Assembly (NCBI GenBank): GCA_944389925.1
Contig: CALXOD010000057.1
Location: forward strand, 1 to 64,000
Direction: 5' to 3'
DNA length: 64,000 nt
Source of the DNA: an uncultured Victivallaceae bacterium
GTDB taxonomy: Bacteria; Verrucomicrobiota; Lentisphaeria; Victivallales; Victivallaceae
Shown here: piece by piece, positions 33,899 to 43,099 of the stretch
Position numbering within the stretch: the first letter of the stretch is position 1
Layout: the number at the start of each line of letters is the position of its first letter
Position numbers and translations under genes: made by a program
The notes under the pieces: generated by a model
Told to the model about the DNA's origin: nothing
The model's database searches: none
What the model saw: the letters and a program-made list of their open reading frames with translations, nothing else

Positions 33899-35065
33899 CT
33901 ATGAACGCGGCGCTGCCGTCAGGCAGGCTTCGGCGGCCTGACGGATGGCGCTGCTGCTGCGCGGGGACAGCAAACGGATGACCTCCTGCATTCCCTGTTC
34001 CACTTCCTGCCTTCGGGGACCACCGGGAAGAATGCGTTCGACAGCCGGAACCAGTTCCTGTGCCCGGACATGCCATTGCAGGAATTCTTCGAAGACCGCC
34101 CGGTTGGCAATAATGTTGACCATGGTGAAAAAGCCGCGGTACAGCCGCACGACCAGAGATGCCAGAAACAATGTGACCGGATGCAGCCGGTATACTACCA
34201 CCAGCGGCAATCCGGCAATCGCCGATTCCACCGTGACGGTACCGCTGGCGGCCAGTCCGGTGCCGGCCAGCTGCTGATATCGGGCCGTTTCGCCGACGAC
34301 AAAGGTAATTTCCGGTGTTTTCGGATGTGTGGCGCGGTATCGGTCGTAATAGCGGCGGCAGAGTGCGGCGATTTTTTCCCGGGGCGCGGATAGTACGAAA
34401 TGCAGCTCCGGATGCTTTTCCGCCAGTTCGCAGACTGTGTCCAGCATGGGCGGCATCAAGCGGGTGACTTCCATGGTCCGGCTGCCGGGCAGCAGTAAGA
34501 AGCAGTTCGGATCGCGCCGGATAGCCGGGTCGTGCCGTTCCCGCACCAGGTCGAGCAACGGATGGCCCACAAATTCTGCATGCAGACGAGTCGGTGCGAA
34601 TACTTCCACTTCAAAGGGAAAGATTACCAGCATGCGCGAGCAGATCCGAGCCAGAACCGGCAGCCGCCATTTTCCCCACACCCAGAGGTGGGGGCAGACA
34701 TACCAGATCACCGGGATCCGGTGGTAATACATCATCAGGGCAAAAAGAAGATTGAATCCGGGGTAGTCGATCAGAATGACCGCCTCCGGTTTTTCCCGCA
34801 CTGCCTGACGTACCAGTTTGAAGAAAATACCGACGAATGTGAAGAGATGTTTGAGCACCTCGATGACACCGATCACTCCGAGTTCGGTGGAATCGACCCG
34901 GATATCCAGCCCGGCGGCGATCATGGCCGGCCCGCCCATACCGGAAACGCGGACATCATCGCCACGTTCGGCTCCCAGCGTCCGCAGTTCCCGGGCCAGC
35001 CGGGCGCCGTACATGTCGCCGGAAGCTTCGCCGGCGATGATCCAGAAATGACGGACGCGACTCAT
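33899..35065 (-). CDS. lpxB: Lipid-A-disaccharide synthase
   Basis: GT19 glycosyltransferase that condenses UDP-2,3-diacylglucosamine with lipid X, showing that the organism makes lipid A. The N-terminal AGEASGDMYGARLARELR and the DYPGFN and LPGSRTMEV motifs are typical. 388 aa. The start overlaps the dapB stop by four bases. It ends the lptF-type/peptide-binding/dapB/lpxB operon. Confidence 0.95.
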   Translation of the reverse strand: MSRVRHFWIIAGEASGDMYGARLARELRTLGAERGDDVRVSGMGGPAMIAAGLDIRVDSTELGVIGVIEVLKHLFTFVGIFFKLVRQAVREKPEAVILIDYPGFNLLFALMMYYHRIPVIWYVCPHLWVWGKWRLPVLARICSRMLVIFPFEVEVFAPTRLHAEFVGHPLLDLVRERHDPAIRRDPNCFLLLPGSRTMEVTRLMPPMLDTVCELAEKHPELHFVLSAPREKIAALCRRYYDRYRATHPKTPEITFVVGETARYQQLAGTGLAASGTVTVESAIAGLPLVVVYRLHPVTLFLASLVVRLYRGFFTMVNIIANRAVFEEFLQWHVRAQELVPAVERILPGGPRRQEVEQGMQEVIRLLSPRSSSAIRQAAEACLTAAPRS

Positions 35066-35862
35066 TTGAGATTCAACACGTCCTGCATGTCATACAGGCC
35101 CGGGGCCGCTTGGGCCAGAAAGCGGACGGCCCGCAGGGCTCCCCGGGCGAAGGTATCCCGGCTGGAGGCCTTGTGTGTCAATTCCACCCGTTCGCCGCCG
35201 GTGGCGAACAGCACCGTGTGGTCCCCGACCACATCGCCGCCGCGCAGGGCGTGCATGCCGATTTCGCGTCGTGTCCGTGCTCCGGTGATGCCGTGACGAC
35301 CGTGGATGACATCCTCTTCGTAAGAACGGCCGGTGGCGTCACAGACGACTTCCGCCAGACGGACGGCGGTACCGGAGGGAGCGTCTTTTTTCTGGTTATG
35401 ATGCATTTCGATAATTTCAATGTCGTAGTCGTCTCCGAGGATTCGGGCGGCCTGGGCGGCCAGGTAGAACAGCAGGTTGACTCCAACGCTCATATTGGGC
35501 GCGAAAACAATCCGGCCGCCGTGTGCGGCAAGTTCCGCCAGAACCTCCCGGTCGGCGGCGGGGAGGGCAGTGGTGCCGATGACCACGGCGCAATTGCGTT
35601 CTACTGCCATTCGAGTTTGATTTACGACGTCGCCGGTGGCGAAATTAATGACGGCATTGCTCCGGTCGAGAGCGGCGGCGAGATCGTCGCTGATGGTGAT
35701 ACCGGCAGGACCGCAGCCGGCGACCGTACCGGCATCCTGCCCGATAAACGGGGACCCGGCCACTTCAACGGCACCGGTCAGTTTGAGGTCTTCGGATTCC
35801 AGAATATTGGCGACGAGGCGACGGCCCATGCGGCCGGCAGCGCCGATGACAGTGATGTTCAT
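35062..35862 (-). CDS. dapB: 4-hydroxy-tetrahydrodipicolinate reductase
   Basis: NAD(P)H-dependent reductase in lysine and meso-diaminopimelate synthesis. The N-terminal nucleotide-binding motif GAAGRMGRRLV starts five residues into the protein. The catalytic EMHHNQKKDAPSGTAVRLAE, with the His/Lys pair, and TRREIGMHALRGGDVVGDH are present. I chose the ATG at 35862 because AAGGAAG precedes it and the fold begins there. 266 aa. Confidence 0.95.
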   Translation of the reverse strand: MNITVIGAAGRMGRRLVANILESEDLKLTGAVEVAGSPFIGQDAGTVAGCGPAGITISDDLAAALDRSNAVINFATGDVVNQTRMAVERNCAVVIGTTALPAADREVLAELAAHGGRIVFAPNMSVGVNLLFYLAAQAARILGDDYDIEIIEMHHNQKKDAPSGTAVRLAEVVCDATGRSYEEDVIHGRHGITGARTRREIGMHALRGGDVVGDHTVLFATGGERVELTHKASSRDTFARGALRAVRFLAQAAPGLYDMQDVLNLK

Positions 35863-35911
35863 AGGACTTCCTTTTTTTGTTGAAAACAGTTGCATCTCCG
35901 GTCTCAAAGCG

Positions 35912-37750
35912 TCAGAGCCCGGGAATGGCTCGTTGTTCAGCACGCGGCGTCCAGAAGAGTTCTGTCTGGAAGCCGAGCGGAAACAAACGGGTATTCCGGT
36001 AACGGCCGGACAATCCGACCAGCGAATCCGGGGTGATCAGAAACGTATAGGGTTGATCTTCGTGAAGAATTTCAGCAATCTTATGACAGAGTTTGACGCG
36101 TTCCGGCATTTCGAAGGTCAATCGCAGTTGTTCGATGAGTGCGTCCAGTTCCGGGTTTTTGTATCCGATGTGGTTGCTGCTTCCCGGTTTGTCCGCCTGC
36201 GACGAGTGCCAGACCTGATACGGATCCGGATCGTAGGGCATGGTCCAGCCCAGGGTGCAGACTTCAAAGTTGCGGTCGGTCAGGCGTTGGAGACAGACGG
36301 ACCATTCCAGCGGCTGGATTTTCATGTCGATGCCGGCCTTGGCCATGGATTCTTTGATGATCGGCAGCATCTTCTGCTGTAGTGACTGGCCGGCGACCTG
36401 CATGATGGTAAAGGTAAAGGGTTTACCGTCCCGGTCAAGAATGCCGTCCCCGTCGGTGTCACGCCAGCCGGCTTCGGCGAGCAGTTTTTTTGCCTTTTCC
36501 ACGTCGTAAGGCCACGGCTGAATGGCGGAATTGTAGTAGACGCTTTCCGGAAAAAACGGACCGGTGATGATCCGTCCCAGATTGAAATAAACATCCCGCA
36601 GAATTTTTTCCCGGTCAATCAACATGGTCAATGCCTGGCGCACCCGGCGGTCGGAAAAGAGCGGATTCCGCAGATTATAGCCGATGTAGAAATAGGAATG
36701 TCCCAGATATTGAGCCTGTTTCAATCCCGCTGCGGAGAATTTTTCCGGGAGATCCGGTTTTACCCACTGTTCCGGCGTCAGCCCCAGCAGGTCCAGCTGT
36801 CCCGCCAGCAGCGCCTGCAACCGGGTATTGGGGTGCTTGATTAATTCAAATGCAACCTCTTTCAGGGGCGGACGGATGCCGTAGCGGGCGCCGAAGTAAT
36901 TTTCAAATCGGGTGAACACCACCCGGACGTCTTTGTCCCAGCGCAGTAACCGGTAGGGGCCGCAGCCGACGAGCAGTCGGTTCCGCTGATGGTCTTCGTT
37001 GAAGCGTTTGCCGTCGAAAGGTCCATCGTAGGCATGGTACAGATGGCGGGGCAGGGGGGACATCCCCAGGGTGGCGGCCAGGGAACCATAATAGACCTTT
37101 TTCCAGCGGACGATGAATTCATGGGATGAAACAACTTCCACCGAATCCAGATCCTGATAATAGACGCGCAGCGGTTCGCAGTTGACGTCGGGATTTTTAA
37201 CGGTATCTACGAAAAAGCGGAAGTCGTCGGCGGTGACTTCCCGATTTTTCCACTCTTTGCCGGTTACCGGATCGGTAAAATCATGCCATAGGACTCCACG
37301 CCGCAGTTTGATGCGATATGTGCGATGGTCGGGGGAGATTTCCCAGGATTCCGCCAGCAGCGGCTGGTATTCCTCGGGTTTTCCGTAATCGCGTGCGGCC
37401 AGCGTGCTGTGGGCGATCGCATAAAAATCGCTGACATAGGCGTCGTTGTTGATCAGAATGTTGAGGTTTTGCGTATCGGCACTGATGGCCTGGATCATCC
37501 GGCCACCCGGTTCCGCCTTCGGATCAAAATACTGAACGTTGGCGATCGGCGGACCCGCCGGAGCCGGGAGTGATCCGTTACCGGCGGTGGTGATCGACGT
37601 ACGGGGGGCCGGCAGCGAGGCCAGTTTGTCGGCGAGCAGCAGCGTGCTGCGGTTGAGCCGATCGAGCGCGTTGATGATCAAAATGCCGAACAGAATGATC
37701 GCCAGCGTCAGCACCGTGAGGAGGAATTTCAAATATCCGGTACGATTCAT
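35912..37750 (-). CDS. Peptide/nickel-type ABC transporter substrate-binding protein
   Basis: 612-aa member of the SBP_bac_5 (DppA/OppA) family. An N-terminal uncleaved-looking membrane anchor (about 8-30) replaces a normal signal peptide. The ligand-binding domain shows YRIKLRRGVLWHDFTDPVTG and RQALTMLIDREKILRDVYFN, the family landmarks. The ideal AAGGAGG precedes the ATG at 37750. No permease or ATPase genes are nearby; it lies between an lptF/G-type permease and dapB. It may serve a distant transporter or recycle murein peptides, which would fit the DAP and lipid A neighbours, but that is a guess. Confidence 0.88.
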   Translation of the reverse strand: MNRTGYLKFLLTVLTLAIILFGILIINALDRLNRSTLLLADKLASLPAPRTSITTAGNGSLPAPAGPPIANVQYFDPKAEPGGRMIQAISADTQNLNILINNDAYVSDFYAIAHSTLAARDYGKPEEYQPLLAESWEISPDHRTYRIKLRRGVLWHDFTDPVTGKEWKNREVTADDFRFFVDTVKNPDVNCEPLRVYYQDLDSVEVVSSHEFIVRWKKVYYGSLAATLGMSPLPRHLYHAYDGPFDGKRFNEDHQRNRLLVGCGPYRLLRWDKDVRVVFTRFENYFGARYGIRPPLKEVAFELIKHPNTRLQALLAGQLDLLGLTPEQWVKPDLPEKFSAAGLKQAQYLGHSYFYIGYNLRNPLFSDRRVRQALTMLIDREKILRDVYFNLGRIITGPFFPESVYYNSAIQPWPYDVEKAKKLLAEAGWRDTDGDGILDRDGKPFTFTIMQVAGQSLQQKMLPIIKESMAKAGIDMKIQPLEWSVCLQRLTDRNFEVCTLGWTMPYDPDPYQVWHSSQADKPGSSNHIGYKNPELDALIEQLRLTFEMPERVKLCHKIAEILHEDQPYTFLITPDSLVGLSGRYRNTRLFPLGFQTELFWTPRAEQRAIPGL

Positions 37751-37772
37751 CAGGAATCCTCCTTGTTTCACA

Positions 37773-38858
37773 TCAGCGCTGGCTGATCCGGTAGGTCAGG
37801 GTTGCGCCCAGAATTTGAAAAACGATATTGGGCAGCCACAGCAGATATTGCGGATAGATGGCCGGAAATTTCGTCAGGGATTCACAGAGGATGATCGAGA
37901 GGAAAAACACGCCCGCCAGAATGACGCTGAGAAACAACCCCACCGAGGTTTCCCGGCGGGACGTCCGGATCGCCAGCGGCAATCCGAGCAGCAGAAAAGC
38001 AATCGGCGAGAGTGCAAATGCGATGCGCTGATTCAGCTCAACTTCCAGTTTGGTGGTGTCCTGATTCAATAGCTTGGTCAGACGGATTCTGGCCATGAGG
38101 TCCTTGAGCGTCATGTACTTGGGTTTTTCACCAAGAGCGATGCTGTTAAGCTGTTTGCCGTAATTGAAAGAAAACTCCAGCTCTTCATGGAAGTTGCGGA
38201 TTTCCGGCTGGGATTTCTTGTCGATCACCATGCAGTCCTGGAGTTTAACCACCAGCAGCTGGTTTTCCTCATCGACGGTCAGGCTCCCGGAGGCGGCGGA
38301 GATGTCCTGGCCGACGTGTTCAGGATCCGCAAGGGTATAGATCTGAATGCCGCTGAGGCCGTTTTCTCCGACCTTGTCGTCGATGCTGATGATGGTATTT
38401 TCATAGTGGATCGGTCGTCCCGGTTCAAAAAGCGCCAGCGGCTGGTCGATAGCTGCAACGGTCATGAGCTGGCGGGATTTTCCCAGGAGAGGCGGGCCGA
38501 CCTGCACCTGCAGATAAAGGCACAAGGCTGTCAGGGCCACGGTGATCAGCAGGATAGGCGAGACAATCTGCAGAATGGAGACACCGCAGGCGCGCATGGC
38601 AGTGATCTCGGAGTCGGCGGAGAGCCGGCCGAAAACCAGCATCACCCCCACCATAACCGCCCAGGGAATCGTGAAGGTCAGCACGATCGGCAGAATATAA
38701 AAAGTGAACTTGAGAAAGGTCAGAAACGAGATTCCCTGTGCCAGCAGGTCCAGTACTTTGACCAGATTGGCACCCGTCATGCCGAAGGTCAGAATCCCGA
38801 TCGCCATGCCGAAGGCCAGCAGAAAGCCGCGCGTGACATACCAATTTAAAATGAACAT
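37773..38858 (-). CDS. LptF/LptG family LPS export permease
   Basis: 361-aa YjgP/YjgQ-family permease that, with LptB, extracts LPS from the inner membrane. It has three N-terminal TMs, a periplasmic beta-jellyroll (about 125-260) and three C-terminal TMs (ALSPIAFLLLGLPLAIRTSRR). The family signature GVSILQIVSP and LSADSEITAMRACG are present. LptF and LptG normally form a heterodimer, but only one is found here. It heads an envelope operon with lpxB. LptF and LptG cannot be told apart by eye. Confidence 0.88.
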   Translation of the reverse strand: MFILNWYVTRGFLLAFGMAIGILTFGMTGANLVKVLDLLAQGISFLTFLKFTFYILPIVLTFTIPWAVMVGVMLVFGRLSADSEITAMRACGVSILQIVSPILLITVALTALCLYLQVQVGPPLLGKSRQLMTVAAIDQPLALFEPGRPIHYENTIISIDDKVGENGLSGIQIYTLADPEHVGQDISAASGSLTVDEENQLLVVKLQDCMVIDKKSQPEIRNFHEELEFSFNYGKQLNSIALGEKPKYMTLKDLMARIRLTKLLNQDTTKLEVELNQRIAFALSPIAFLLLGLPLAIRTSRRETSVGLFLSVILAGVFFLSIILCESLTKFPAIYPQYLLWLPNIVFQILGATLTYRISQR

Positions 38859-38935
38859 GAAAAAAATTCCGAATTTCTGTCAAACGTTTTCAAGGTGTCC
38901 GCCGTCTACCGTTTCGGCACCGACGCACGCACCAA

Positions 38936-38964
38936 AAGATACACGCGCAAACGAGGTTTCGCAA
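38936..38964 (-). promoter_or_regulatory. Promoter of the lptF/G-dapB-lpxB operon
   Basis: Minus strand TTGCGA (complement of 38959-38964), 17-bp spacer, TATCTT (complement of 38936-38941), leaving a leader of about 70 nt. Confidence 0.55.
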
Positions 38965-38984
38965 ATTGCCGGTCGCTTTTTTAC

Positions 38985-39013
38985 TTGAAAAAACACTTCC
39001 TGTGGTGTATCTT
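38985..39013 (+). promoter_or_regulatory. Promoter of the dinG-like gene
   Basis: TTGAAA (38985-38990), 17-bp spacer, TATCTT (39008-39013), back to back with the lptF/G-type promoter. Confidence 0.6.
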
Positions 39014-39048
39014 GATGAATCTTCATTCAGGAACATTCGGAATCAGCC

Positions 39049-41223
39049 ATGATCTATTTGCCGGAACGCCCCTTGATCCCTCTGGAAGACGATGTTTCCG
39101 GCCTGCCGGATGAATCGGACGTTCGTTGGGAATCTGTATGGACTGAGGAAACGACGGAAGATGCTGCCGCTGAAGATGCGTCGGCGTCGATGCCGCACCT
39201 GGTGGCGGATACGACGGCATTTTTTGCACCCGACGGAACATTGCAGCAGAGCGCCCGGCTGGAGGGGCGTGAGTGCGAATTCCGGCCGCAGCAACTGGCC
39301 ATGGCCCGGGCCGTTGCCGGGGCCTTGACATCCGGGCGCAATCTGGCGGTAGAAGCGCCAACCGGCGTCGGCAAGAGTTTTGCATATCTGGCGCCACTGG
39401 TGTTCCGAGCCCGCGGCGCAGGGCGTCCGGCACTGGTGTCGACAGAGACGATCAATCTGCAGGAACAGCTGGTACACAAGGATATCCCATTGCTGCGGGA
39501 GTTGACCGGCATTGATTTCAAGGCCGCACTGGCCAAGGGGCGAGGCAATTATCTATGTCTGAGGCGACTGTTGCTGTCCTCAGGGGAGCAGCGAGACGCC
39601 ATGCTGCCGCAGCCGTCGCTGGCGTTGGACCTGGAACGGATCGCGGATTGGGCGGATCAAACGGAGGACGGGGAACGCGATTCATTGCCGGGACGGGTGG
39701 CACCGGAGGCATGGGCGCTGGTCTGTTGCGAAGGGGGGAGTTGTCAGGGGCCGAAATGCGGTTTTTTCCGGAGCTGTTTTTATTTTAAGGCACGCCAGGA
39801 GTGGGAGGCGGCGGATATCGTCGTGGCCAATCACGCACTGTTTTTTACGGATCTTGGAATGCGAGGGGAGGGGCCGGAGAGCGGATTGCTGCCGAATTAT
39901 GGTGCGGTAGTGATCGACGAAGCGCATACGCTGGAGGATAATGCTGCCGAATATCTGGGCATGCATCTTTCGCGTGCGGGCATCATGGGCATGTTGAATC
40001 GGTTGTTTCAACCGGAATCGGCGCGGGGATTGCTGATGCGCGCCGGTGCAGATACACTGGCGCTGCGGCAGATCATCGCGGCGCTGCGGGAGGAAGTAAG
40101 TCGTTTTTTTGTTCCATTCGAAGCGTATCTTCGGGAGAATCCTGATCGACGCGAGGGGGGCGGAGAAGGGGGAGCACGCCGGATCCGGGAATGTGGACGA
40201 TTTGCCGACACGCTTTCGGAACCGCTCAAGGTCTTGTACCGGAAGCTGGCGGAGTTGCTGGATGAGCAGGAGGACGAAGCCTATCGGACGGAGTTGCAGG
40301 CGCAACTGGATCGCTGCCGGGGGTATATTGATGGGATTCGCGCGTTTATTGGCATGGAGTTGCCGGATTCGGTGTACTTTGTGGAGAGCGATCGTGGTGG
40401 GGTGGTGCTAAATGCGGCACCGCTCAATGTGGCGGATTTGTTGCGAGAATTGCTGTTTACCCGGGATTTTCCGGTGATTTTGAGCAGTGCTACCTTGACG
40501 GTGCGCGGCGGGTTCGATTTTTTTTGTGGGCGTACCGGTTTTGACAGCGGGGATACTCTGTTGCTGGATTCTCCCTTTAAGCGCGAGCAGGCGCAGGTAC
40601 TGATTGACCGGGCGATGCCGGAGCCGACGCATGCAGAATACCAGGAGGCGCTGGTCCGGGAGATTCCCCGTTATCTCGAAATGACGGGAGGCAAGGCGTT
40701 TGTTCTTTTTACCAGTTACGCCACACTGCGTTACTGCGCGGAACAGTTGCGACCATATTTTGCGGAAAAAGGATGGACTTTGCTGGTGCAGGGGGGGGAG
40801 CTTTCCCGCTCGGCAATGCTGCGGACCTTTCGGGAGGATGTGGATTCGGTGTTGTTTGGTACCGACAGCTTCTGGACCGGGGTGGACGTGCCGGGCGAGG
40901 CTTTGAGCAACGTGATTGTCACCAAATTGCCGTTTCCTTCTCCGGGACACCCGGTGGTAGCGGCGCGGGGCGAACGAATTGAGGCGGGCGGCGGCAGTTC
41001 TTTCCGGGATTATTCGTTGCCGTCGGCCGTGTTGAAATTCCGGCAGGGGGCGGGACGGTTGATTCGGGGAAGGCAGGATCGCGGGATCATTGTGATTCTT
41101 GATCGCCGGGTGATTTCGAAGGGATACGGGCGCAGTTTTCTCGACTCGCTGCCCTATCCGCTGGTGTTTGATGGAGAAAACAATAACCGGGCGGAGACAT
41201 TCCGCCGCAACCCAAGGAGATAA
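39049..41223 (+). CDS. dinG: DinG/XPD-type superfamily 2 DNA helicase
   Basis: 724-aa ATP-dependent helicase. Walker A EAPTGVGKSFAY (about 103-114), the DEAH box VIDEAHTLED and C-terminal motifs including FKRE, GTDSFWTGVDVPG and RQGAGRLIRG are in order. Four cysteines between Walker A and DEAH (CEGGSC, KCGFFRSC) match the Fe-S cluster ligands of DinG/XPD helicases. Such enzymes unwind damaged or R-loop DNA. An N-terminal acidic extension (about 65 residues) precedes the helicase fold. yggL follows with a two-base gap. Confidence 0.9.
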   Translation: MIYLPERPLIPLEDDVSGLPDESDVRWESVWTEETTEDAAAEDASASMPHLVADTTAFFAPDGTLQQSARLEGRECEFRPQQLAMARAVAGALTSGRNLAVEAPTGVGKSFAYLAPLVFRARGAGRPALVSTETINLQEQLVHKDIPLLRELTGIDFKAALAKGRGNYLCLRRLLLSSGEQRDAMLPQPSLALDLERIADWADQTEDGERDSLPGRVAPEAWALVCCEGGSCQGPKCGFFRSCFYFKARQEWEAADIVVANHALFFTDLGMRGEGPESGLLPNYGAVVIDEAHTLEDNAAEYLGMHLSRAGIMGMLNRLFQPESARGLLMRAGADTLALRQIIAALREEVSRFFVPFEAYLRENPDRREGGGEGGARRIRECGRFADTLSEPLKVLYRKLAELLDEQEDEAYRTELQAQLDRCRGYIDGIRAFIGMELPDSVYFVESDRGGVVLNAAPLNVADLLRELLFTRDFPVILSSATLTVRGGFDFFCGRTGFDSGDTLLLDSPFKREQAQVLIDRAMPEPTHAEYQEALVREIPRYLEMTGGKAFVLFTSYATLRYCAEQLRPYFAEKGWTLLVQGGELSRSAMLRTFREDVDSVLFGTDSFWTGVDVPGEALSNVIVTKLPFPSPGHPVVAARGERIEAGGGSSFRDYSLPSAVLKFRQGAGRLIRGRQDRGIIVILDRRVISKGYGRSFLDSLPYPLVFDGENNNRAETFRRNPRR

Positions 41224-41224
41224 T

Positions 41225-41524
41225 ATGAAAAAACGTTTTCGCAAGAAACTGCGTATCGGAGAGTTTCGGGAGCTGTCCTTTTTGTTGAAAGGCAAGCTGG
41301 CGGAGATGGATGAAGAGACGGAAAACGCCTTTTTTGAGAAGTTCTTCACCCTGGCCGAAGACTGCTGCCTGGCGCTGGAAGGAACTTTCTGTGCCGGCGA
41401 ATTCGATCTGGAAGTGATCACCGGGCAGATCGGTCTTCAGAACGAGGCCCGGCGGGAAGCATTCCTCGAAGGGGTCAAAGCATTTCCGGAAATTACCGAG
41501 TTTGACGCCACGGAACTGGCCTGA
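41225..41524 (+). CDS. yggL: YggL family 50S ribosome-associated protein
   Basis: 99-aa protein starting MKKRFRKKLRIGEFRELSF, closely like the start of the DUF469/YggL family, reported to bind the large ribosomal subunit. The remaining part is acidic and helical, with LALEGTFCAGEFDLEVITG in place of the E. coli LAFDGSGYLAWEG block. AAGGAG lies five bases before the ATG. It is co-transcribed with the dinG-like gene. Confidence 0.8.
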   Translation: MKKRFRKKLRIGEFRELSFLLKGKLAEMDEETENAFFEKFFTLAEDCCLALEGTFCAGEFDLEVITGQIGLQNEARREAFLEGVKAFPEITEFDATELA

Positions 41525-41541
41525 TCCAGCATGTGTGCCAG

Positions 41542-41583
41542 ACCGGCCGGGATGCGGCTTTTACCAGCTGCGGCCCGGCCGGT
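41542..41583. terminator. Possible terminator between yggL and nhaC
   Basis: 10-bp GC-rich arms ACCGGCCGGG (41542-41551) and CCCGGCCGGT (41574-41583) with a 22-nt loop, then TATTTT on the plus strand. The T-run is weak. It lies in the gap between two convergent genes. Confidence 0.45.
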
Positions 41584-42932
41584 TATTTTCTGCATTCGCG
41601 GGTACTGCGCTGCCCGCTTTGCAAGAGAATGCCGAGCACCAGACACAGCCCGAGCAGGTAGGGATAGAAAAGATATTGCAGAATTTCCATCGGTGTTACC
41701 GTCATGCCGGCCAGTCCCACCGCCGCCAGCACCTGCGCACCATAAGGCAATATTCCTTGCACAACGCAACTGGCCGTGTCGAGAATGCCCGCTGTCCGGG
41801 CGGGACGCAGTCCGTACCGGTTGGAAATTTCCCGGGCGATCGGACCGGTAATCACAATGGCCACGGTGTTGTTGGCGGTAAAGACATTGACCACCGCGGT
41901 CAATGCCGCAATGCCGAGCTCGCCTCCACGCCGTCCCCGGATGGGCTTTTCAATAAGCAGGAGCAGATAATCGATACCGCCATTGTAACGGATTATTTTC
42001 AGGAGTCCGCCTGCCAGCAGCGCTACGATCAGAGTTTCCGACATCGACAGCGCGCCTTGTCCGGCGGCGTTGAGAAATTTCCAGAAATCGAAGGAGCCGG
42101 AGCCCAGTCCGATGGCGCCTGCCAGCAGGGTTCCGGCCACCAGGGCGGCCATGACATTACAGTGAGCCAGGGCCATGCCAAGGACCGCAAGGTACGGCAG
42201 TACCAGGGGCACCGCGCGCCATTCAAACGGCGCAGCGTCCGCCACCATGGCACTTTCGGTTCCGCCGCCGATCAGCAGATAGAGCAGCATGGCCAACACG
42301 GCCGCCGGAATCGCGATGCGCAAATTGGCATAGAATTTTTCATGCATTTCTACATTCTGAGTACGGGTGGCGGCAATGGTTGTGTCGGAAATCATGGAGA
42401 GATTGTCTCCGAACATCGCTCCTCCAACCACCGCTCCGAGGCTGTACCCGGGCGGCAGGCCGAGACTTCCGGTCATCCCGACGGCAATCGGGGCGAGTGC
42501 CAGTACGGTACCGACGGAGGTTCCCATGGCAAGCGAAATGAAACACCCCACTAAAAACAGGCCGAGCGGCAGCAACTCCGGAGGCACCAGGTGCATAGCC
42601 AGCCGGACGGTTGCGTCGACCGCACCCATGTCGCGGGCAGTTCGGGCGAATGCTCCGGCAAGGATGAAGATCAGGCACATGGTCATGATGTCCACGTGGC
42701 CCATGCCGCGGGCGAAAAGCTCCACTTTGCTGTGCAGGGAGACTTTGCGATTGAGAAGCAAAGCCGTGATCGAGGCTGCCAGAAACGCTACCGGCATGGG
42801 GACTTTATAAAAGTCTCCCGCGGCAAGTGAAACCCCGAAGTAGAATACCAGAAAGACGAAAAACGGAATCAACGCCCGTGCGTTCGGGGGACAGGAACTG
42901 GAGCTGGAACAGGAACAAACCGGATTTTCCAC
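41583..42932 (-). CDS. nhaC: Na+/H+ antiporter, NhaC family
   Basis: 449-aa polytopic transporter of the ion transporter superfamily. Motifs typical of NhaC include AMGTSVGTVLALAPIAVGM and GGAMFGDNLSMISDTTIAA, which contain the likely Na+-site Asp residues. Family members exchange Na+ (or malate/lactate) for H+. The cytoplasmic N terminus is unusual: MENPVCSCSSSSSCPPN, a short Cys/Ser cluster. The start is GTG with GGAGG nine to ten bases upstream. It is monocistronic. Confidence 0.88.
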   Translation of the reverse strand: MENPVCSCSSSSSCPPNARALIPFFVFLVFYFGVSLAAGDFYKVPMPVAFLAASITALLLNRKVSLHSKVELFARGMGHVDIMTMCLIFILAGAFARTARDMGAVDATVRLAMHLVPPELLPLGLFLVGCFISLAMGTSVGTVLALAPIAVGMTGSLGLPPGYSLGAVVGGAMFGDNLSMISDTTIAATRTQNVEMHEKFYANLRIAIPAAVLAMLLYLLIGGGTESAMVADAAPFEWRAVPLVLPYLAVLGMALAHCNVMAALVAGTLLAGAIGLGSGSFDFWKFLNAAGQGALSMSETLIVALLAGGLLKIIRYNGGIDYLLLLIEKPIRGRRGGELGIAALTAVVNVFTANNTVAIVITGPIAREISNRYGLRPARTAGILDTASCVVQGILPYGAQVLAAVGLAGMTVTPMEILQYLFYPYLLGLCLVLGILLQSGQRSTRECRK

Positions 42933-43030
42933 GGCGATAACACCTCCGTTTTGAGAACATGAAATACAAGGAAAATAGCATCGGAACGATGTTTTGCCAG
43001 AAGGAAAGGGAAAAAAATTGCTGAAACAGT

Positions 43031-43059
43031 TTGCTTTTTATTAAAGAAGCGGGTATTAT
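43031..43059 (+). promoter_or_regulatory. Promoter of the thioredoxin-like/dsbD operon
   Basis: TTGCTT (43031-43036), 17-bp spacer, TATTAT (43054-43059), about 40 bases before the start. Confidence 0.6.
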
Positions 43060-43099
43060 TTCCGTTAAAAACGCCTGTCAGGCAGAAAGGGGGCTTTGA

